Origin: Oculatella sp. LEGE 06141
Lineage (GTDB): Bacteria > Cyanobacteriota > Cyanobacteriia > Elainellales > Elainellaceae
Direction: 5' to 3'
Length of the DNA: 64,000 nucleotides
Assembly (NCBI RefSeq): GCF_015207605.1
Contig: NZ_JADEWO010000006.1
Location: 124,001-188,000, forward strand
Shown: piece by piece, positions 1-9,341 of the stretch
Position numbering within the stretch: the first letter of the stretch is position 1
Layout: each line of letters begins with the position of its first letter
Translations under genes and position numbers: made by a program
Notes under the pieces: model-generated
Database searches by the model: none
Told to the model about the DNA's origin: nothing
The model's input: the letters and a program-made list of their open reading frames with translations, nothing else

Positions 1-22
1 TAGATTCAGAAACCGACGCGGC

Positions 23-1099
23 TTAGTCCTCTTCCACGTAAGCCTCTTCCTCTTCTTCAACCTCCACTGGCGTCACTGAGTTAGCAGAAACAACAGCGCC
101 CATCTCCAGCTTCTCGCGGACTTGTTGCTCTACTTGCTTGGCAACCTCCGGTCTTTCTTCTAGATACTTAACGGCATTGTCGCGCCCCTGGCTAATGTTT
201 TCGCCGTTGTAGCTGTACCAGGCACCACGACGGGTAACAACTCCTGTTTCTTCGGCCAGATCCATCAAACAGCCGAGCGACGAAATACCGTGACCAAAGA
301 TGACATCAAATTCAGCAATGCGGAACGGTGGAGCAACTTTGTTTTTGGCAACTTTCACCTTGGCACGAATTCCGAATTCTTCTGTCCCTTTCTTCAAGGT
401 TTGAATCCGGCGAATGTCCAGGCGAACAGACGCATAAAACTTCAGTGCGTTACCGCCAGTTGTGGTTTCGGGGTTGCCGTACGAGATGCCGATTTTTTGC
501 CGGAGCTGGTTCAAGAAGATGACGCTACAGCCCGTTTTACCAATGTTTCCAGTGATTTTTCGCAGAGCCTGGCTCATCAAACGCGCCTGCAAGCCAACGT
601 GAGCATCGCCCATTTCGCCTTCAATTTCGGCTCTGGGCACCAATGCCGCTACCGAGTCAACCACAACAAGGTCGATTGCAGTCGATCGCACCAGTTGATC
701 GACAATCTCTAGCGCTGCTTCACCCGTATCAGGTTGGGAGATCAGCAGGTTGCCAATATCAACGCCCACTGCCGCCGCATACGTGGGATCAAGCGCGTGT
801 TCTGCATCCACGAAGGCAGCAATGCCGCCAACTTTTTGCACTTCGGCGATCGCGTGCAGAGCCAAGGTCGTTTTACCAGAGCTTTCGGGGCCGTAAATTT
901 CAACAACCCGACCTTTAGGTAAGCCGCCACCCAACGCCAGGTCTAACGTCAGCGCGCCGCTGGAAATGGTTTCAACTTTCATGCGGCTGGCATCACCCAG
1001 GCGCATAATGGTGCCTTTGCCAAACGTGCGGTCAATTTGGGTTAGCACCAAATTTAGAGCTTTTTCTTTTTCAGAAGTTTCATTACTGGTTTTAGCCAT
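23..1099 (-). CDS. recA: RecA recombinase
   Basis: DNA strand-exchange ATPase of homologous recombination, and co-protease for LexA where an SOS system exists. The 358-residue length is normal for RecA. Walker [10 protein letters not shown] lies at about residues 70-78, the catalytic glutamate at about E100 in VDAEHALD, Walker [11 protein letters not shown] at about 144-153, and the DNA-binding loop region NQLRQKIG near 197-204. The C-terminus is a run of glutamates, the usual acidic regulatory tail. The ATG at 1099 gives the typical cyanobacterial N-terminus [15 protein letters not shown]. It is divergent from xseA across about 350 bases that hold a LexA-box-like sequence. Identification is certain; the regulation is inferred. 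Confidence 0.98.
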   Translation of the reverse strand: MAKTSNETSEKEKALNLVLTQIDRTFGKGTIMRLGDASRMKVETISSGALTLDLALGGGLPKGRVVEIYGPESSGKTTLALHAIAEVQKVGGIAAFVDAEHALDPTYAAAVGVDIGNLLISQPDTGEAALEIVDQLVRSTAIDLVVVDSVAALVPRAEIEGEMGDAHVGLQARLMSQALRKITGNIGKTGCSVIFLNQLRQKIGISYGNPETTTGGNALKFYASVRLDIRRIQTLKKGTEEFGIRAKVKVAKNKVAPPFRIAEFDVIFGHGISSLGCLMDLAEETGVVTRRGAWYSYNGENISQGRDNAVKYLEERPEVAKQVEQQVREKLEMGAVVSANSVTPVEVEEEEEAYVEED

Positions 1100-1451
1100 T
1101 CGCGCCTCAAATCAGGATTTACTGAAGAGTATCAAGATGAATGAAATAAGGTAGAGAAAGGCAGAGTTATCTGCGGGATCGTAACCTGGGATGGTTTACT
1201 GCCTTGAGGGTTGGCAGCGATCGGCATTTACGGGGTGATTGGGAGTTACTAAGAGAGCAGTTTGCATTTAAGCTTACTGACTGATGGAGACAAGTCTAGT
1301 TACTCTATAAACAGTTATCCCCGATCTATTGTAATTTTTTTACACCCGTATTGCATACAAATGTACTAATAATTTAAAGAACCTGCTTCTCGTCAGTCCA
1401 CTTGATTAGTCTAACAACTGCTCCATTTGAACTTACGAGTATTTACAAGCG
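1100..1451. promoter_or_regulatory. recA-xseA divergent intergenic region
   Basis: This 352-base, rather AT-rich gap carries the promoters of two divergent DNA-metabolism genes. It contains no credible ORF. Bases 1354-1367, read on the minus strand, give AGTACATTTGTATG, which matches the cyanobacterial LexA consensus as I recall it (RGTACNNNDGTWCB) at all but one position. A T-rich tract and TAATAATTT-like hexamers flank it. I cannot assign individual -10 or -35 boxes. Confidence 0.45.
1354..1367 (-). promoter_or_regulatory. Candidate LexA/SOS box
   Basis: The minus strand reads AGTACATTTGTATG, with one mismatch to RGTACNNNDGTWCB. It lies 255 bases upstream of the recA start and 85 bases upstream of the xseA start. 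The position between two recombination/repair genes is suggestive. In some cyanobacteria LexA does not run a DNA-damage regulon, so function is uncertain. Confidence 0.35.
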
Positions 1452-2720
1452 ATGACTTACGATATTCCCAATCTGCTCTTGCCAGATACGGCACTATCAG
1501 TAGCGGGGTTAACGGCCTACATCCAAGCGCTGTTAGAGCAAGATGACCAACTGCGACAAGTATGGGTCACGGGTGAAGTGTCAAGCGCCAGTCGGTATCG
1601 CAGTGGGCTATTCTTTACCCTGCAAGATCCAGATGTTAAGGCTGCGATCAACTGTGTGGTTTGGAACAGCCAACTGACCAAACTGGCAACGATGCCAACC
1701 CAGGGAGAACAGCTCATTATTTTGGGTCGCATCCATGTTCATCCCCAGCGAGGAAGCTACCAGCTCATTGTGTGGCAGGCGCTTCCCGCTGGTGAAGGAC
1801 TGCGAGCGCTGCGCTATCGCCAGTTACGCAAGCGTCTGGAAACGGAAGGGCTATTTGATGCAGAGCGGAAGCGATCGCTCCCTGCCCATCCTCAAACGAT
1901 TGCTGTCGTTACCTCACCCCAAGCCGCCGCCTGGGGCGACATTAAGCGAACCTTAAAGCGGCGCTATCCGGGGTTGCACGTGTTATTTTCACCCGCGCTG
2001 GTTCAGGGCGACCAGGCACCGACCTCCATTGTTCGTGCCATCGAACGAGTCGAGCAAGATGGACGTGCCGAAGTGTTAATTCTGTCGCGGGGCGGTGGAG
2101 CAATCGAAGACATGGCATGTTTCAATGATGAACGGGTGGTTCGCGCGATCGCCGACTGCTCGATTCCGATCGTGGCAGGCATTGGGCATCAGCGAGACGA
2201 ATCGCTGGCCGATTTGGTGGCCGATATCTGTGTCCATACGCCGACTGCTGCTGCCGAACAGGCGGTGCCCATGCTCGCCGACCTGTATTACGAGCATCGC
2301 GAGCGCATCACGGCTCTCAGGGATGCGGTTGGCAGCCGCTTAGAAACGGTGGATGATCGGCTTCAACGTATTCGGGGTCGGCTCCAGCGCTTGCATGTCG
2401 ATCGCCAGATTCGGCAACAGGGGCAAGCGATCGCCTGGACAAAGCGACGGTTACTTCAAAGCACTGCACAACGGCTTCAGCAAGCAACGCAGCACTGTAA
2501 TTTGTTGCGCCAAAAGCTGCAAACGCTTGATCCAGAAGCGGTGTTGCGCCGTGGCTATGCGGTAGTGCGGCAGGATAGTGGCATGATTGTGCGATCGATC
2601 GACGAGTTAAGCCCTGCTCAGCCCTTAACGATTCAGCTTGCCCACGGGCAGGTGAAGGTGCATATCTCTGAAATTTTGAATTCTCATGATGCGATTAATC
2701 CCGATCAAGACGTTGTATGA
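1452..2720 (+). CDS. xseA: Exodeoxyribonuclease VII large subunit
   Basis: Catalytic subunit of exonuclease VII, which degrades single-stranded DNA to oligonucleotides in repair. It has 422 residues, a usual length. The N-terminal OB-fold (about residues 15-112) includes [11 protein letters not shown]. The catalytic region carries [11 protein letters not shown] (about 153-163), SRGGG (212-216), the GIGHQRDE segment (243-250) and HTPTAAAE (262-269). A helical C-terminal half (about 275-380) should form the coiled-coil arm that binds XseB, and the GYAVVR segment near the end is typical of the family. Its stop overlaps the xseB start by 4 bases (ATGA), so the two subunits are probably translationally coupled. 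Confidence 0.96.
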   Translation: MTYDIPNLLLPDTALSVAGLTAYIQALLEQDDQLRQVWVTGEVSSASRYRSGLFFTLQDPDVKAAINCVVWNSQLTKLATMPTQGEQLIILGRIHVHPQRGSYQLIVWQALPAGEGLRALRYRQLRKRLETEGLFDAERKRSLPAHPQTIAVVTSPQAAAWGDIKRTLKRRYPGLHVLFSPALVQGDQAPTSIVRAIERVEQDGRAEVLILSRGGGAIEDMACFNDERVVRAIADCSIPIVAGIGHQRDESLADLVADICVHTPTAAAEQAVPMLADLYYEHRERITALRDAVGSRLETVDDRLQRIRGRLQRLHVDRQIRQQGQAIAWTKRRLLQSTAQRLQQATQHCNLLRQKLQTLDPEAVLRRGYAVVRQDSGMIVRSIDELSPAQPLTIQLAHGQVKVHISEILNSHDAINPDQDVV

Positions 2721-3013
2721 GCGATTTCCCTACTGGCTCCGAAGCCCTACACATTACATCCAGCACCCCGCTGGATGGCAACACCCCGTCTAGTTCTCCA
2801 CAGTCATCTAAGTGGAGCTATGAGGCAACAGTCGCCGAGATTGAGTCCATCATCAATCGAATTGAGATGGGCGAGTTAGAGCTGGCAGAAGTATTTGACC
2901 AGTTTGCAACCGCGATCGAACGACTGCGGCAGTGTGAAACGTTTTTGAATCAGCAGCAGCAGCAGATGGATTTGATGATCGAAACGTTGCTGGACGAACC
3001 GGAAGCGTTTTGA
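2717..3013 (+). CDS. xseB: Exodeoxyribonuclease VII small subunit
   Basis: Small helical subunit that packs on the XseA coiled coil. It has 98 residues, longer than the 60-80 usual for XseB. The conserved core is at about residues 34-92, including [20 protein letters not shown] and a glutamine-rich helix ([11 protein letters not shown]). The first 30 or so residues are Ser/Thr/Pro-rich and look disordered. It starts inside the xseA stop (ATGA overlap). No clear terminator follows. Confidence 0.93.
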   Translation: MSDFPTGSEALHITSSTPLDGNTPSSSPQSSKWSYEATVAEIESIINRIEMGELELAEVFDQFATAIERLRQCETFLNQQQQQMDLMIETLLDEPEAF

Positions 3014-3588
3014 TCAGACGTAGATTGGCTGAGACAGGCAACCCAAATGCGGCTCAGTTACCTCTCTAGCATCTCTTCTCTCTTCATCTTGGACAGGGGC
3101 ACGATGCCCGGTTTGCGGAAAGCGTGAACAGTATGATTCCAGAAAACGGCGTTGGAGTAATGGCTCGCGGCTTTGCCAGTTAAGAATTTCTCGACGAGTT
3201 GAGTGTGACTCGAACGCCGCTTGTGTGTGGTGCGAATCAAAAACAACATGAAAACAGAACCAGCTCCTGATCGGTATCGGGCGGTTTGATTTTGTGATTT
3301 AGAGAATGTTTTAAAGGTGATTGCCGCTCGATCCGACCCCTTTGCTGGCTTGCCGCAGGTGCTAAGCTCCCAATTCTGTGTCAGCAATGAGCCATCCATC
3401 TGACTCTATTTCCCGGGCTATCTACCGAATGCTGCGCCTTACGAAGACATTTAATCTGTTTCAAACCGCATCTTAGTGCCATCTACAGCCACTTTCATTT
3501 GCATTCACCACACCCTACACCCCTCTTAGCGAGACTGTAGCTGACTCGATTGAGAACGGCTGTAAATTACCACCCAACAGAAAGCTAT
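3014..3588. other. Gene-poor region with a degenerate dispersed repeat
   Basis: These 575 bases lie between xseB and a convergent glycosyltransferase gene. A minus-strand open frame at 3058-3399 is not convincing: its composition is odd, no family is recognisable, and it overlaps repeat DNA. A small hairpin (GGGCA/TGCCC, 3097-3109) follows xseB. Bases 3301-3468 resemble two stretches in the 61.5-61.85 kb region, see the repeat entries. Confidence 0.5.
3301..3468. repeat. Degenerate dispersed repeat, copy 1
   Basis: It opens with AGAGAATGTTTTAAAGGT and closes with a GAATGCTGCGCCTTAC segment followed by GAAGACATTT. The same opening and closing landmarks, in the same order and orientation, occur at 61525-61678. 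The interiors differ. It looks like an old, non-coding dispersed element. Confidence 0.45.
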
Positions 3589-4539
3589 TCAAAAATGGGG
3601 TTCGCTTAAAACAATTTTACGAATAAGGCTAACCGCTTCTGCTCTACGGCGCGATCGCACTGCCATCAACAAGAGCCGCCAAGCAGGTAACGAAAACAAA
3701 GCTGGCACTGCAATACGAATAGCGCTTACCAGCGATTTCTGTTTTAGCGCCACAATGCTCCAGTGCAGCCTGAGATAGTTTTTGATGTCGGGCAGCGGCG
3801 GAACAAGCAGACGGTAGCGATCGCTCACCAGTTTATAAATTTTTTCCTTAACCAATATGTTATTGGCCAGCCGCTGTTCCAGTGAAAACTGCCGATTCCG
3901 TGCCCCCAACCAGATGGTGCGATACGTCAAACTACGATTGATGAAAATAGCATCACCAAACTGAGCAATTTTAATCCAGGAATCGACATCATCAAAGTTA
4001 GTATCCAGCCGCGAATCCCACCCACCCGACTCTAAAAAAGCATCACGACGAAACGCCACCTGAATCGGCGTTCCAAACGGCACCTGCTCCAGCAACATAC
4101 CGTAGTGAATATCTTCTTGCGGAATGTAGAACACATCGCTGGGGCCTGCTCGCCGCGTTCTGCTTAACTCATGCCCCCTTTCATCAACCTGGATCGCCTG
4201 ACACGAACAAAGCACCGCCTGAGGACGAAGGGCGATCGCGTCTATCATCGCCTCAACACAGTCGGGAGCCAGGTAATCATCATCATCTACCAACTTAATC
4301 CAGTCGCCTGTGGCTACTTTAATTCCAGCGTTAATCGTGGCAGAATGCCCTAAATTTGCGGAATTGCGGTAATAAATTACCCGATCTCCCAGGCTACGAA
4401 CATACGCCTCCGTATCATCTGAGGAGTAATCGTCTGCAACAATAACATCACAAGCCACCGTTTGTGCCAAGGCAGAACCGATCGCTCGCCTTAGCAAAGA
4501 CAAGCGGTTATAGGTGGTAATTACAATGCTAAATCTCAT
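3589..4539 (-). CDS. Family 2 glycosyltransferase
   Basis: Cytoplasmic GT-A transferase that moves a sugar from a nucleotide donor to an unknown acceptor. The N-terminus FSIVITTYNRLSLLRRAI is the GT2 first strand. IVADDYSSDDT follows, and the metal/nucleotide site is the acidic run DDDD at about residues 85-88. A GGWDSRLDTNFDD segment follows near 175-187. The C-terminal 60 residues are basic and hydrophobic and may touch the membrane. The GTG at 4542 is directly followed by an ATG at 4539, which I prefer (316 residues). It is isolated from the larger glycan clusters. The acceptor cannot be predicted. Confidence 0.88.
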   Translation of the reverse strand: MRFSIVITTYNRLSLLRRAIGSALAQTVACDVIVADDYSSDDTEAYVRSLGDRVIYYRNSANLGHSATINAGIKVATGDWIKLVDDDDYLAPDCVEAMIDAIALRPQAVLCSCQAIQVDERGHELSRTRRAGPSDVFYIPQEDIHYGMLLEQVPFGTPIQVAFRRDAFLESGGWDSRLDTNFDDVDSWIKIAQFGDAIFINRSLTYRTIWLGARNRQFSLEQRLANNILVKEKIYKLVSDRYRLLVPPLPDIKNYLRLHWSIVALKQKSLVSAIRIAVPALFSLPAWRLLLMAVRSRRRAEAVSLIRKIVLSEPHF

Positions 4540-4879
4540 CACCCAACGATGGCAGTCTGCCTAGCGTAAAGCCCTCAACGGCTACTGGACTCAATTCGCC
4601 ATTTCCATAAACATCTTGCATAAAGGCTGGGTTTGGGTCTAGAAAGATAGGGTTCGACACAAAGACGACTATGCAAAAGTTTAAGGATTAACGGGTTAGC
4701 GAAAGAGGCAATGCCTGGCACAAAGTGAAGACGGCAATGGTTGCTGCACTCCTGTTCATTCAGCCATTACTCCATCAGCTAACCTGGATCATCAGCACTA
4801 ACGCCGAATTCTATCGGAGTTCTACCAAAACTTGAAGAAGTGGCTCAGCCCTCATCCATGGTTTGAGAGGTTAAGCGCC
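4540..4879. other. Intergenic, nothing recognised
   Basis: About 340 bases between the GT2 start and the end of the FHA gene, both minus strand. The GT2 promoter should be in here. I see no convincing ORF, hairpin terminator or RNA gene. Confidence 0.4.
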
Positions 4880-5302
4880 TCAGTCTTCTGGTTCTCCTAC
4901 CATGTTTGGACTGATGAGCGTAATATCAAACTCATCGGGGGGCACCGTAGAAATAGCATCTCGCTTCAACAAATAGTAAATAGCATAGACCTGAGGGCCA
5001 AACACAATTTTGTCCTCATCTTGAAGATCGTGAGCCTGTAGTTTCCGACCGTTGATTAACAGCCCGTTAGCACTGGGTTTCCCTTTGAGGTTGCCGTCAA
5101 CGATGCGGTAATAGTAACTGCCATCTTCGTTGGGGAGCTGCACCAGGGTTGCGTGGCGACGAGAAACGAATTGGGAAACCAGACGAATGTCACATTTGGG
5201 ATCTCTACCAATTGAATAGACAGGGCTATCTAGAATAAATTCCCGTCGCCCCTTGTTGTCTTCGATAATTAGCAGGTGGTTGTGATGGGGTTCTGAAGTC
5301 AT
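4880..5302 (-). CDS. FHA-domain protein
   Basis: Small cytoplasmic phosphothreonine-binding adaptor of about 140 residues, essentially one forkhead-associated domain. The canonical elements are visible in order: SIGRDPKCDIRL (Gly-Arg of the first binding loop), SRRHATL (Ser and His of the second), and NGLLINGRKL with the conserved Asn-Gly. A few residues precede and follow the domain. The frame stays open upstream to 5404, but the extra 34 residues (Ser/Arg-rich) look non-coding, so the ATG at 5302 is chosen. No kinase gene is adjacent and the partner is unknown. Confidence 0.88.
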   Translation of the reverse strand: MTSEPHHNHLLIIEDNKGRREFILDSPVYSIGRDPKCDIRLVSQFVSRRHATLVQLPNEDGSYYYRIVDGNLKGKPSANGLLINGRKLQAHDLQDEDKIVFGPQVYAIYYLLKRDAISTVPPDEFDITLISPNMVGEPED

Positions 5303-5635
5303 TAACGAAGTGGGTAGGTGACTACTAGGAAAGGTAGTGAGCAAAGGAAACCGACGTTTCGAGGCTCTTGACTCTCTATGACTAAAGTTAAGCAGACAAG
5401 CCAAACGGCCACCCTTTAAATTTGGGTACTAATTTAGCGGTCAGCGCTGCTGATAGGGCGTGTTGAAACTTGACTAATTTCATCGTGAATGAACTTAATT
5501 CAAGGATCGGTTGCTCTAGTCTTTACTCCAGCCGAATCGATGATAGCTTCTAACCTTGCAACCAGACGGAACTTGTCTAGAACTGATATAAACCGGGCTG
5601 CTCTCCCCTGATGGTAACACTGAGCCAATCCGCTA
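5303..5635. other. Intergenic, nothing recognised
   Basis: About 330 bases downstream of the copper ATPase and upstream of the FHA gene. Short open frames here have no recognisable content. No strong terminator hairpin is visible behind copA. Confidence 0.4.
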
Positions 5636-8035
5636 CTAAAACCCTGATGCTGGGTAGGTACGACGCAAAAACAAGGAACTTGTAACAACACTTACCGAGC
5701 TAAACGCCATCAGCGCTCCTGCGGTTGCCGGACTGAGAATAATTCCAAATAAAGGCAACAACGCTCCTGCCGCAACCGGAATGCCAACAACATTGTAAGC
5801 AAAAGCCCAAAACAAGTTTTGCCGAATCTTGTTGAACGTTGCAGAACTTAGTCGAATCGATTCTACGACATCCACTAGGCGATCGCGCATCAGAACAATC
5901 TCGGCGGTGTCGATGGCGACATCGGTTCCAGAGTGCATAGAAATACCGACATCCGCCTGAGCCAGGGCTGGCGCATCGTTAATGCCATCTCCCACCATTG
6001 CAACCCGCTGCCCTTGCTGCTGTAGCTGCCGAATAGCGGCTACTTTGCCATCAGGCTGAACGTTAGCCAGAATGTTCTCCTGGGACAATCCTAAAGGACG
6101 AGCGATCGCCTCAGCCACCGCAGCCTGATCTCCGGTCAACAGCATGACGCGCAGCCCCATCTGGTGCAGCCGTGCCACCGTTGTTTCGGCATCGGGACGC
6201 AGCGTATCCTGAAGCGCCAGCAACCCAATCACCACACCATTCTGAGCCACATACACCACCGTTTTGCCTGCCGCCGCCAGCTCTTGTGCTTGCGCTAGCG
6301 TCTCTGCGCTCAGATGCATTCCTTGCTGGTTTAACCAGGCTTCTGTGCCCAACACCACCAACTGACCCGACACACAAGCCGACACGCCAAATCCTGGCTC
6401 GGTATAAAAATCTTGCGCCTTGAGAACGGCAAGGTGTTGTTGCTGTGCCTGATGCTGAATCGCCAGCGCTAGAGGATGGCGCGTGCCGCTTTCCACCGTT
6501 GCCGCCAGTTGAAGCAGATCAGCAGCAGAAACAGACTCTAGCAATGGGACACAATCAGTAACAACAGGGTGCCCGGTGGTGAGTGTCCCAGTTTTGTCAA
6601 AGATGACGGTATGCAGATTATGCACCTTCTCCAGCACATCGCCCCCGCGAATCAACAACCCGCGCTCGGCACCAATGCCTGACCCAACCAGAATCGCCGT
6701 AGGAGTGGCTAAACCAAGGGCACAGGGGCAGGCGATGACCAGCACTGCGATCGCCAACTTCAGGCTCAACAGCAACGGTGTGGGATGCATCGCTACCATT
6801 GCAGGGTTGTGCATCATCCCGTCGTGCCCACTGCTGATTGCCCAATCGCTGCCCCAGAGAGGAATGCCGACAAAATACCAGAAAAGAAAGGTGAAGAGGG
6901 CGATCGCCATTACACCGTAGGTAAAATATCCGGCCACCACATCGGCAATGCGTTGAATGGGAGCCTTACGAGCCTGCGCGTCTTCAACCAGCTTGATTAT
7001 TTTTGCCAGGGTCGTATTCTTGCCCGTCCGAGTCGCTTTTAGGGCGATCGCTCCCGACTGATTCAAACTGCCAGCGGCAACCAGATCTCCGGGTTGTTTC
7101 AGCACTGGCATCGATTCTCCGGTCAGCATCGATTCGTTCACCGTGGTTTGACCGGCGACCACCTCGCCATCGACCGGAACCTTTTCGCCAGGAAGCACTT
7201 GCAGCCATTGCCCAACGGTGACCTGTTCTGCCGGAATTTCGGTAGGGCGCGATGGAGCGATCGCCGGGTCGTTAGAATCGGAAGCGATCAGCCGGGCAAG
7301 CGTGGGTTTCAGGGCAACTAGAGAAGTTAGGGCTGATGTAGCGCGGCTTCTAGCGTGTTGTTCTAACGTTCGTCCCAGCAGGATGAAGCCAAGCAGCATT
7401 ACAGGTTCGTCGAAAAAGCACTCCCACCCCAACGTGGGAAACAGTAATGCCACCACACTGGCAAGGTACGCCGTTAATGTTCCCAGGCCAATCAGGGTGT
7501 TCATGTTTGGCACATTGCGCCGTAGCCCTCGCCAGCCGTCCACAATCACCGGGCGACCAGGGCCGATTAGCGTTAGCGTTGCTAATCCGCCATGAAACCA
7601 GATGTTGCTAAGAACAGGAACGGTGAACCAGCCAAAGTGCTTCAGGTGCCCGGTTACCGATAACACCAGTAATGTTGCTGCGATCGCCACCTGGCGCAAC
7701 AGTTGATGAGTGTGTCGCCGCTGCTGTTCAGCCGGATCAACCGGAGCGACCTCTCCCAAACTGGCGACAGCCTGAGAGTGAATGCGAGGTTCCGTTGGAA
7801 AGCCTGCCTGGGTTAGCGTGTTGGCTAGCGTCGTCGGGTCGATTCTTGTTTCACACTCGACGGTTGCCACTTCCGTCACCAGGTTCACGGTCGCCGAAAT
7901 AACGCCGGGGTGTTGAGTGAGCTGATTTTCCACGGCCTTAACACAACCGGCACACTTCATGCCCTTAACGTCCAACGTTAACGTCTCATGGGTAAGGCCA
8001 GAAGGAGCGATCGTGTCTTTGGAAGTAAGTTGCAT
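5636..8035 (-). CDS. copA: Cu(I)-exporting P1B-type ATPase
   Basis: Heavy-metal P-type ATPase of 799 residues that moves Cu(I) across the plasma or thylakoid membrane. An N-terminal HMA domain carries the metal-binding CAGC at about residues 28-31. Six or more membrane segments, the actuator motif LTGESMP, the membrane metal site CPC in VIACPCALGLATP, the phosphorylation motif DKTGTLT, the TRHPLA nucleotide-binding His-Pro and the hinge GDGINDAPAL follow in order. AYN in the penultimate helix and MAFSS in the last helix are the Cu(I) (P1B-1) signature. It could be the CtaA or PacS type; I cannot tell import to plastocyanin from detoxification. An inverted repeat 40 bases upstream may be its operator. 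Confidence 0.95.
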   Translation of the reverse strand: MQLTSKDTIAPSGLTHETLTLDVKGMKCAGCVKAVENQLTQHPGVISATVNLVTEVATVECETRIDPTTLANTLTQAGFPTEPRIHSQAVASLGEVAPVDPAEQQRRHTHQLLRQVAIAATLLVLSVTGHLKHFGWFTVPVLSNIWFHGGLATLTLIGPGRPVIVDGWRGLRRNVPNMNTLIGLGTLTAYLASVVALLFPTLGWECFFDEPVMLLGFILLGRTLEQHARSRATSALTSLVALKPTLARLIASDSNDPAIAPSRPTEIPAEQVTVGQWLQVLPGEKVPVDGEVVAGQTTVNESMLTGESMPVLKQPGDLVAAGSLNQSGAIALKATRTGKNTTLAKIIKLVEDAQARKAPIQRIADVVAGYFTYGVMAIALFTFLFWYFVGIPLWGSDWAISSGHDGMMHNPAMVAMHPTPLLLSLKLAIAVLVIACPCALGLATPTAILVGSGIGAERGLLIRGGDVLEKVHNLHTVIFDKTGTLTTGHPVVTDCVPLLESVSAADLLQLAATVESGTRHPLALAIQHQAQQQHLAVLKAQDFYTEPGFGVSACVSGQLVVLGTEAWLNQQGMHLSAETLAQAQELAAAGKTVVYVAQNGVVIGLLALQDTLRPDAETTVARLHQMGLRVMLLTGDQAAVAEAIARPLGLSQENILANVQPDGKVAAIRQLQQQGQRVAMVGDGINDAPALAQADVGISMHSGTDVAIDTAEIVLMRDRLVDVVESIRLSSATFNKIRQNLFWAFAYNVVGIPVAAGALLPLFGIILSPATAGALMAFSSVSVVTSSLFLRRTYPASGF

Positions 8036-8342
8036 ACACTTAAAGCACAGACAACCAAACGGCTGTCAGATTACACCTCTTCTTTGAGGTTAGGCGAAGT
8101 GCAGCACTATTGCCAGATGATGTAGATTCTTTTAAGTTCAACCCAGTTCAACCGTTGATTACTGCATTAAAGTTCGGCCTTTTGGCAGATTCTACTGCGA
8201 TCGCCATTGCCCCATCAAAGCGCCTGATGACCGAGATTGCCCTATCCGGTTCAACCAACGCCAACGTAGCTCTGTCTAAGACCAGAGCGTGACCGTTCGA
8301 CACTTACAAATTCCACACTTCCCAATTCACAGCCAAACGCGC
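8036..8342. other. copA upstream region
   Basis: About 300 bases between the copA start and the end of the oxygenase gene, both minus strand. A 60-codon plus-strand frame (8110-8292) has no family features. AGTTCAACC occurs twice ten bases apart near 8135-8153. Otherwise only the dyad near copA is notable. Confidence 0.35.
8075..8090 (-). promoter_or_regulatory. Inverted repeat upstream of copA
   Basis: ACCTC-TTCTTT-GAGGT is a perfect 5-base dyad 40 bases upstream of the copA ATG. Its position and symmetry would suit a metalloregulator of the MerR or ArsR type. No regulator gene is adjacent and the dyad is short, so this is weak. Confidence 0.25.
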
Positions 8343-9272
8343 CTAATACGTGGCTTGAAGCCGACTCAGCAGGTAATCCTTTGCCAAAATCGGTGGATAT
8401 AGCGGCGGATGGGATGAACTTTGGCAAGGCTCTAAACAGGCCACCTCGACCTCATCATCCGGGTGACAGAAGAAGGCGATCGAATAACGAGACCGGGCAG
8501 CGTTGGCTGGAATAACCACTCGGTGCTGAGTAGAACGGAAAGTATGGTTTGTCCATCGTTCCATCAGGTCACCCAGGTTAATTAAAACGGTGTCTGCAAG
8601 AGGAGGGGCGATCGTCCATTCTCCGCTAGCCGTTTGCACTTCTAGACCACCGATCGCATCCTGAAACAACAGCGTAATACTGCCATAGTCTGAATGGGCA
8701 CCCGCTCGCAGTTGTCCGGGGTCAGGCGGGTTAACCAGAGGGGGGTAGTGCAGCAATCGCAGGGTGTGCTGTTGCTGGCAGTGACGGCTGACCCAAAAAT
8801 CGCTCGGAAGCCGAAGCGATAGAGCCATCGCCTGCAATATCTCAGCCACTAAAGCGGTACAAGCCTCGTAGAACGCTAACGCCGTTTCTCGGAAGTAGGG
8901 CAACGCTGACGGCCACACATTAGTCAGAGTCGGATCGTTCGCTTCGCGTGGACGCTCCCGACCCATGTTGAACGCTTCCTTTAAATCACCCGGTTGAGCC
9001 GGATTTAGCCGTTCACGGGCGATCGCAACATAGCCTCGATTGCAAATCGCCGTTGACCAGGCCAGCGACTGTTTTACGGCCAGCGGTTGTTGAAAAAATT
9101 GCTGACTTTGAGCAAACATCTGTTCTAATAACCCTGGAGGCATCCCCACCGATTTGAGATATAAAAATCCAACCTGATGAAATGCCTGATACATCTGAGC
9201 CACAACACACTGGCGCTCGGCAAAGCTACCGCAACGAAAAGCATGGAAATCAACAACGGGAATAGCAGCCAT
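8343..9272 (-). CDS. 2-oxoglutarate/Fe(II) oxygenase, isopenicillin-N-synthase-like
   Basis: Soluble non-haem iron dioxygenase of 309 residues. The N-terminal DIOX_N-like part starts IPVVDFHAF, and GFLYLKSVG is at about 35-43. The jelly-roll core holds the iron ligands H193 and D195 in GAHSDYGSITLLFQD and H250 in STQHRV. The 2-oxoglutarate-binding R-x-S is in SRYSIAFF at about 261-268. The frame stays open upstream, but the longer version would run into hisA on the opposite strand, and the family normally begins with this IPVVDF strand. The substrate is unknown. It is divergent from hisA with about 70 bases between starts. Confidence 0.9.
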   Translation of the reverse strand: MAAIPVVDFHAFRCGSFAERQCVVAQMYQAFHQVGFLYLKSVGMPPGLLEQMFAQSQQFFQQPLAVKQSLAWSTAICNRGYVAIARERLNPAQPGDLKEAFNMGRERPREANDPTLTNVWPSALPYFRETALAFYEACTALVAEILQAMALSLRLPSDFWVSRHCQQQHTLRLLHYPPLVNPPDPGQLRAGAHSDYGSITLLFQDAIGGLEVQTASGEWTIAPPLADTVLINLGDLMERWTNHTFRSTQHRVVIPANAARSRYSIAFFCHPDDEVEVACLEPCQSSSHPPLYPPILAKDYLLSRLQATY

Positions 9273-9341
9273 AAATGATGTCAAAATACCTGATTGAATG
9301 GAAACAGGTTGTAATACGTTAGACCAGAGGCAGTAGCAGTA

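Noticed and set aside
290-922. Several plus-strand frames within recA
   Set aside because: They are reading-frame shadows of recA with non-protein-like sequence; recA itself is certain.
3058-3399. 113-codon minus-strand open frame downstream of xseB
   Set aside because: It shows no family features, has odd composition and overlaps degenerate repeat DNA that also occurs in the 61.5 kb gap.
5500-5691. 63-codon minus-strand frame overlapping the copA end
   Set aside because: Overlaps the 3' end of copA in another frame, with no recognisable content.
8110-8292. 60-codon plus-strand frame upstream of copA
   Set aside because: No ribosome-binding site and no family resemblance; it lies in a promoter region.
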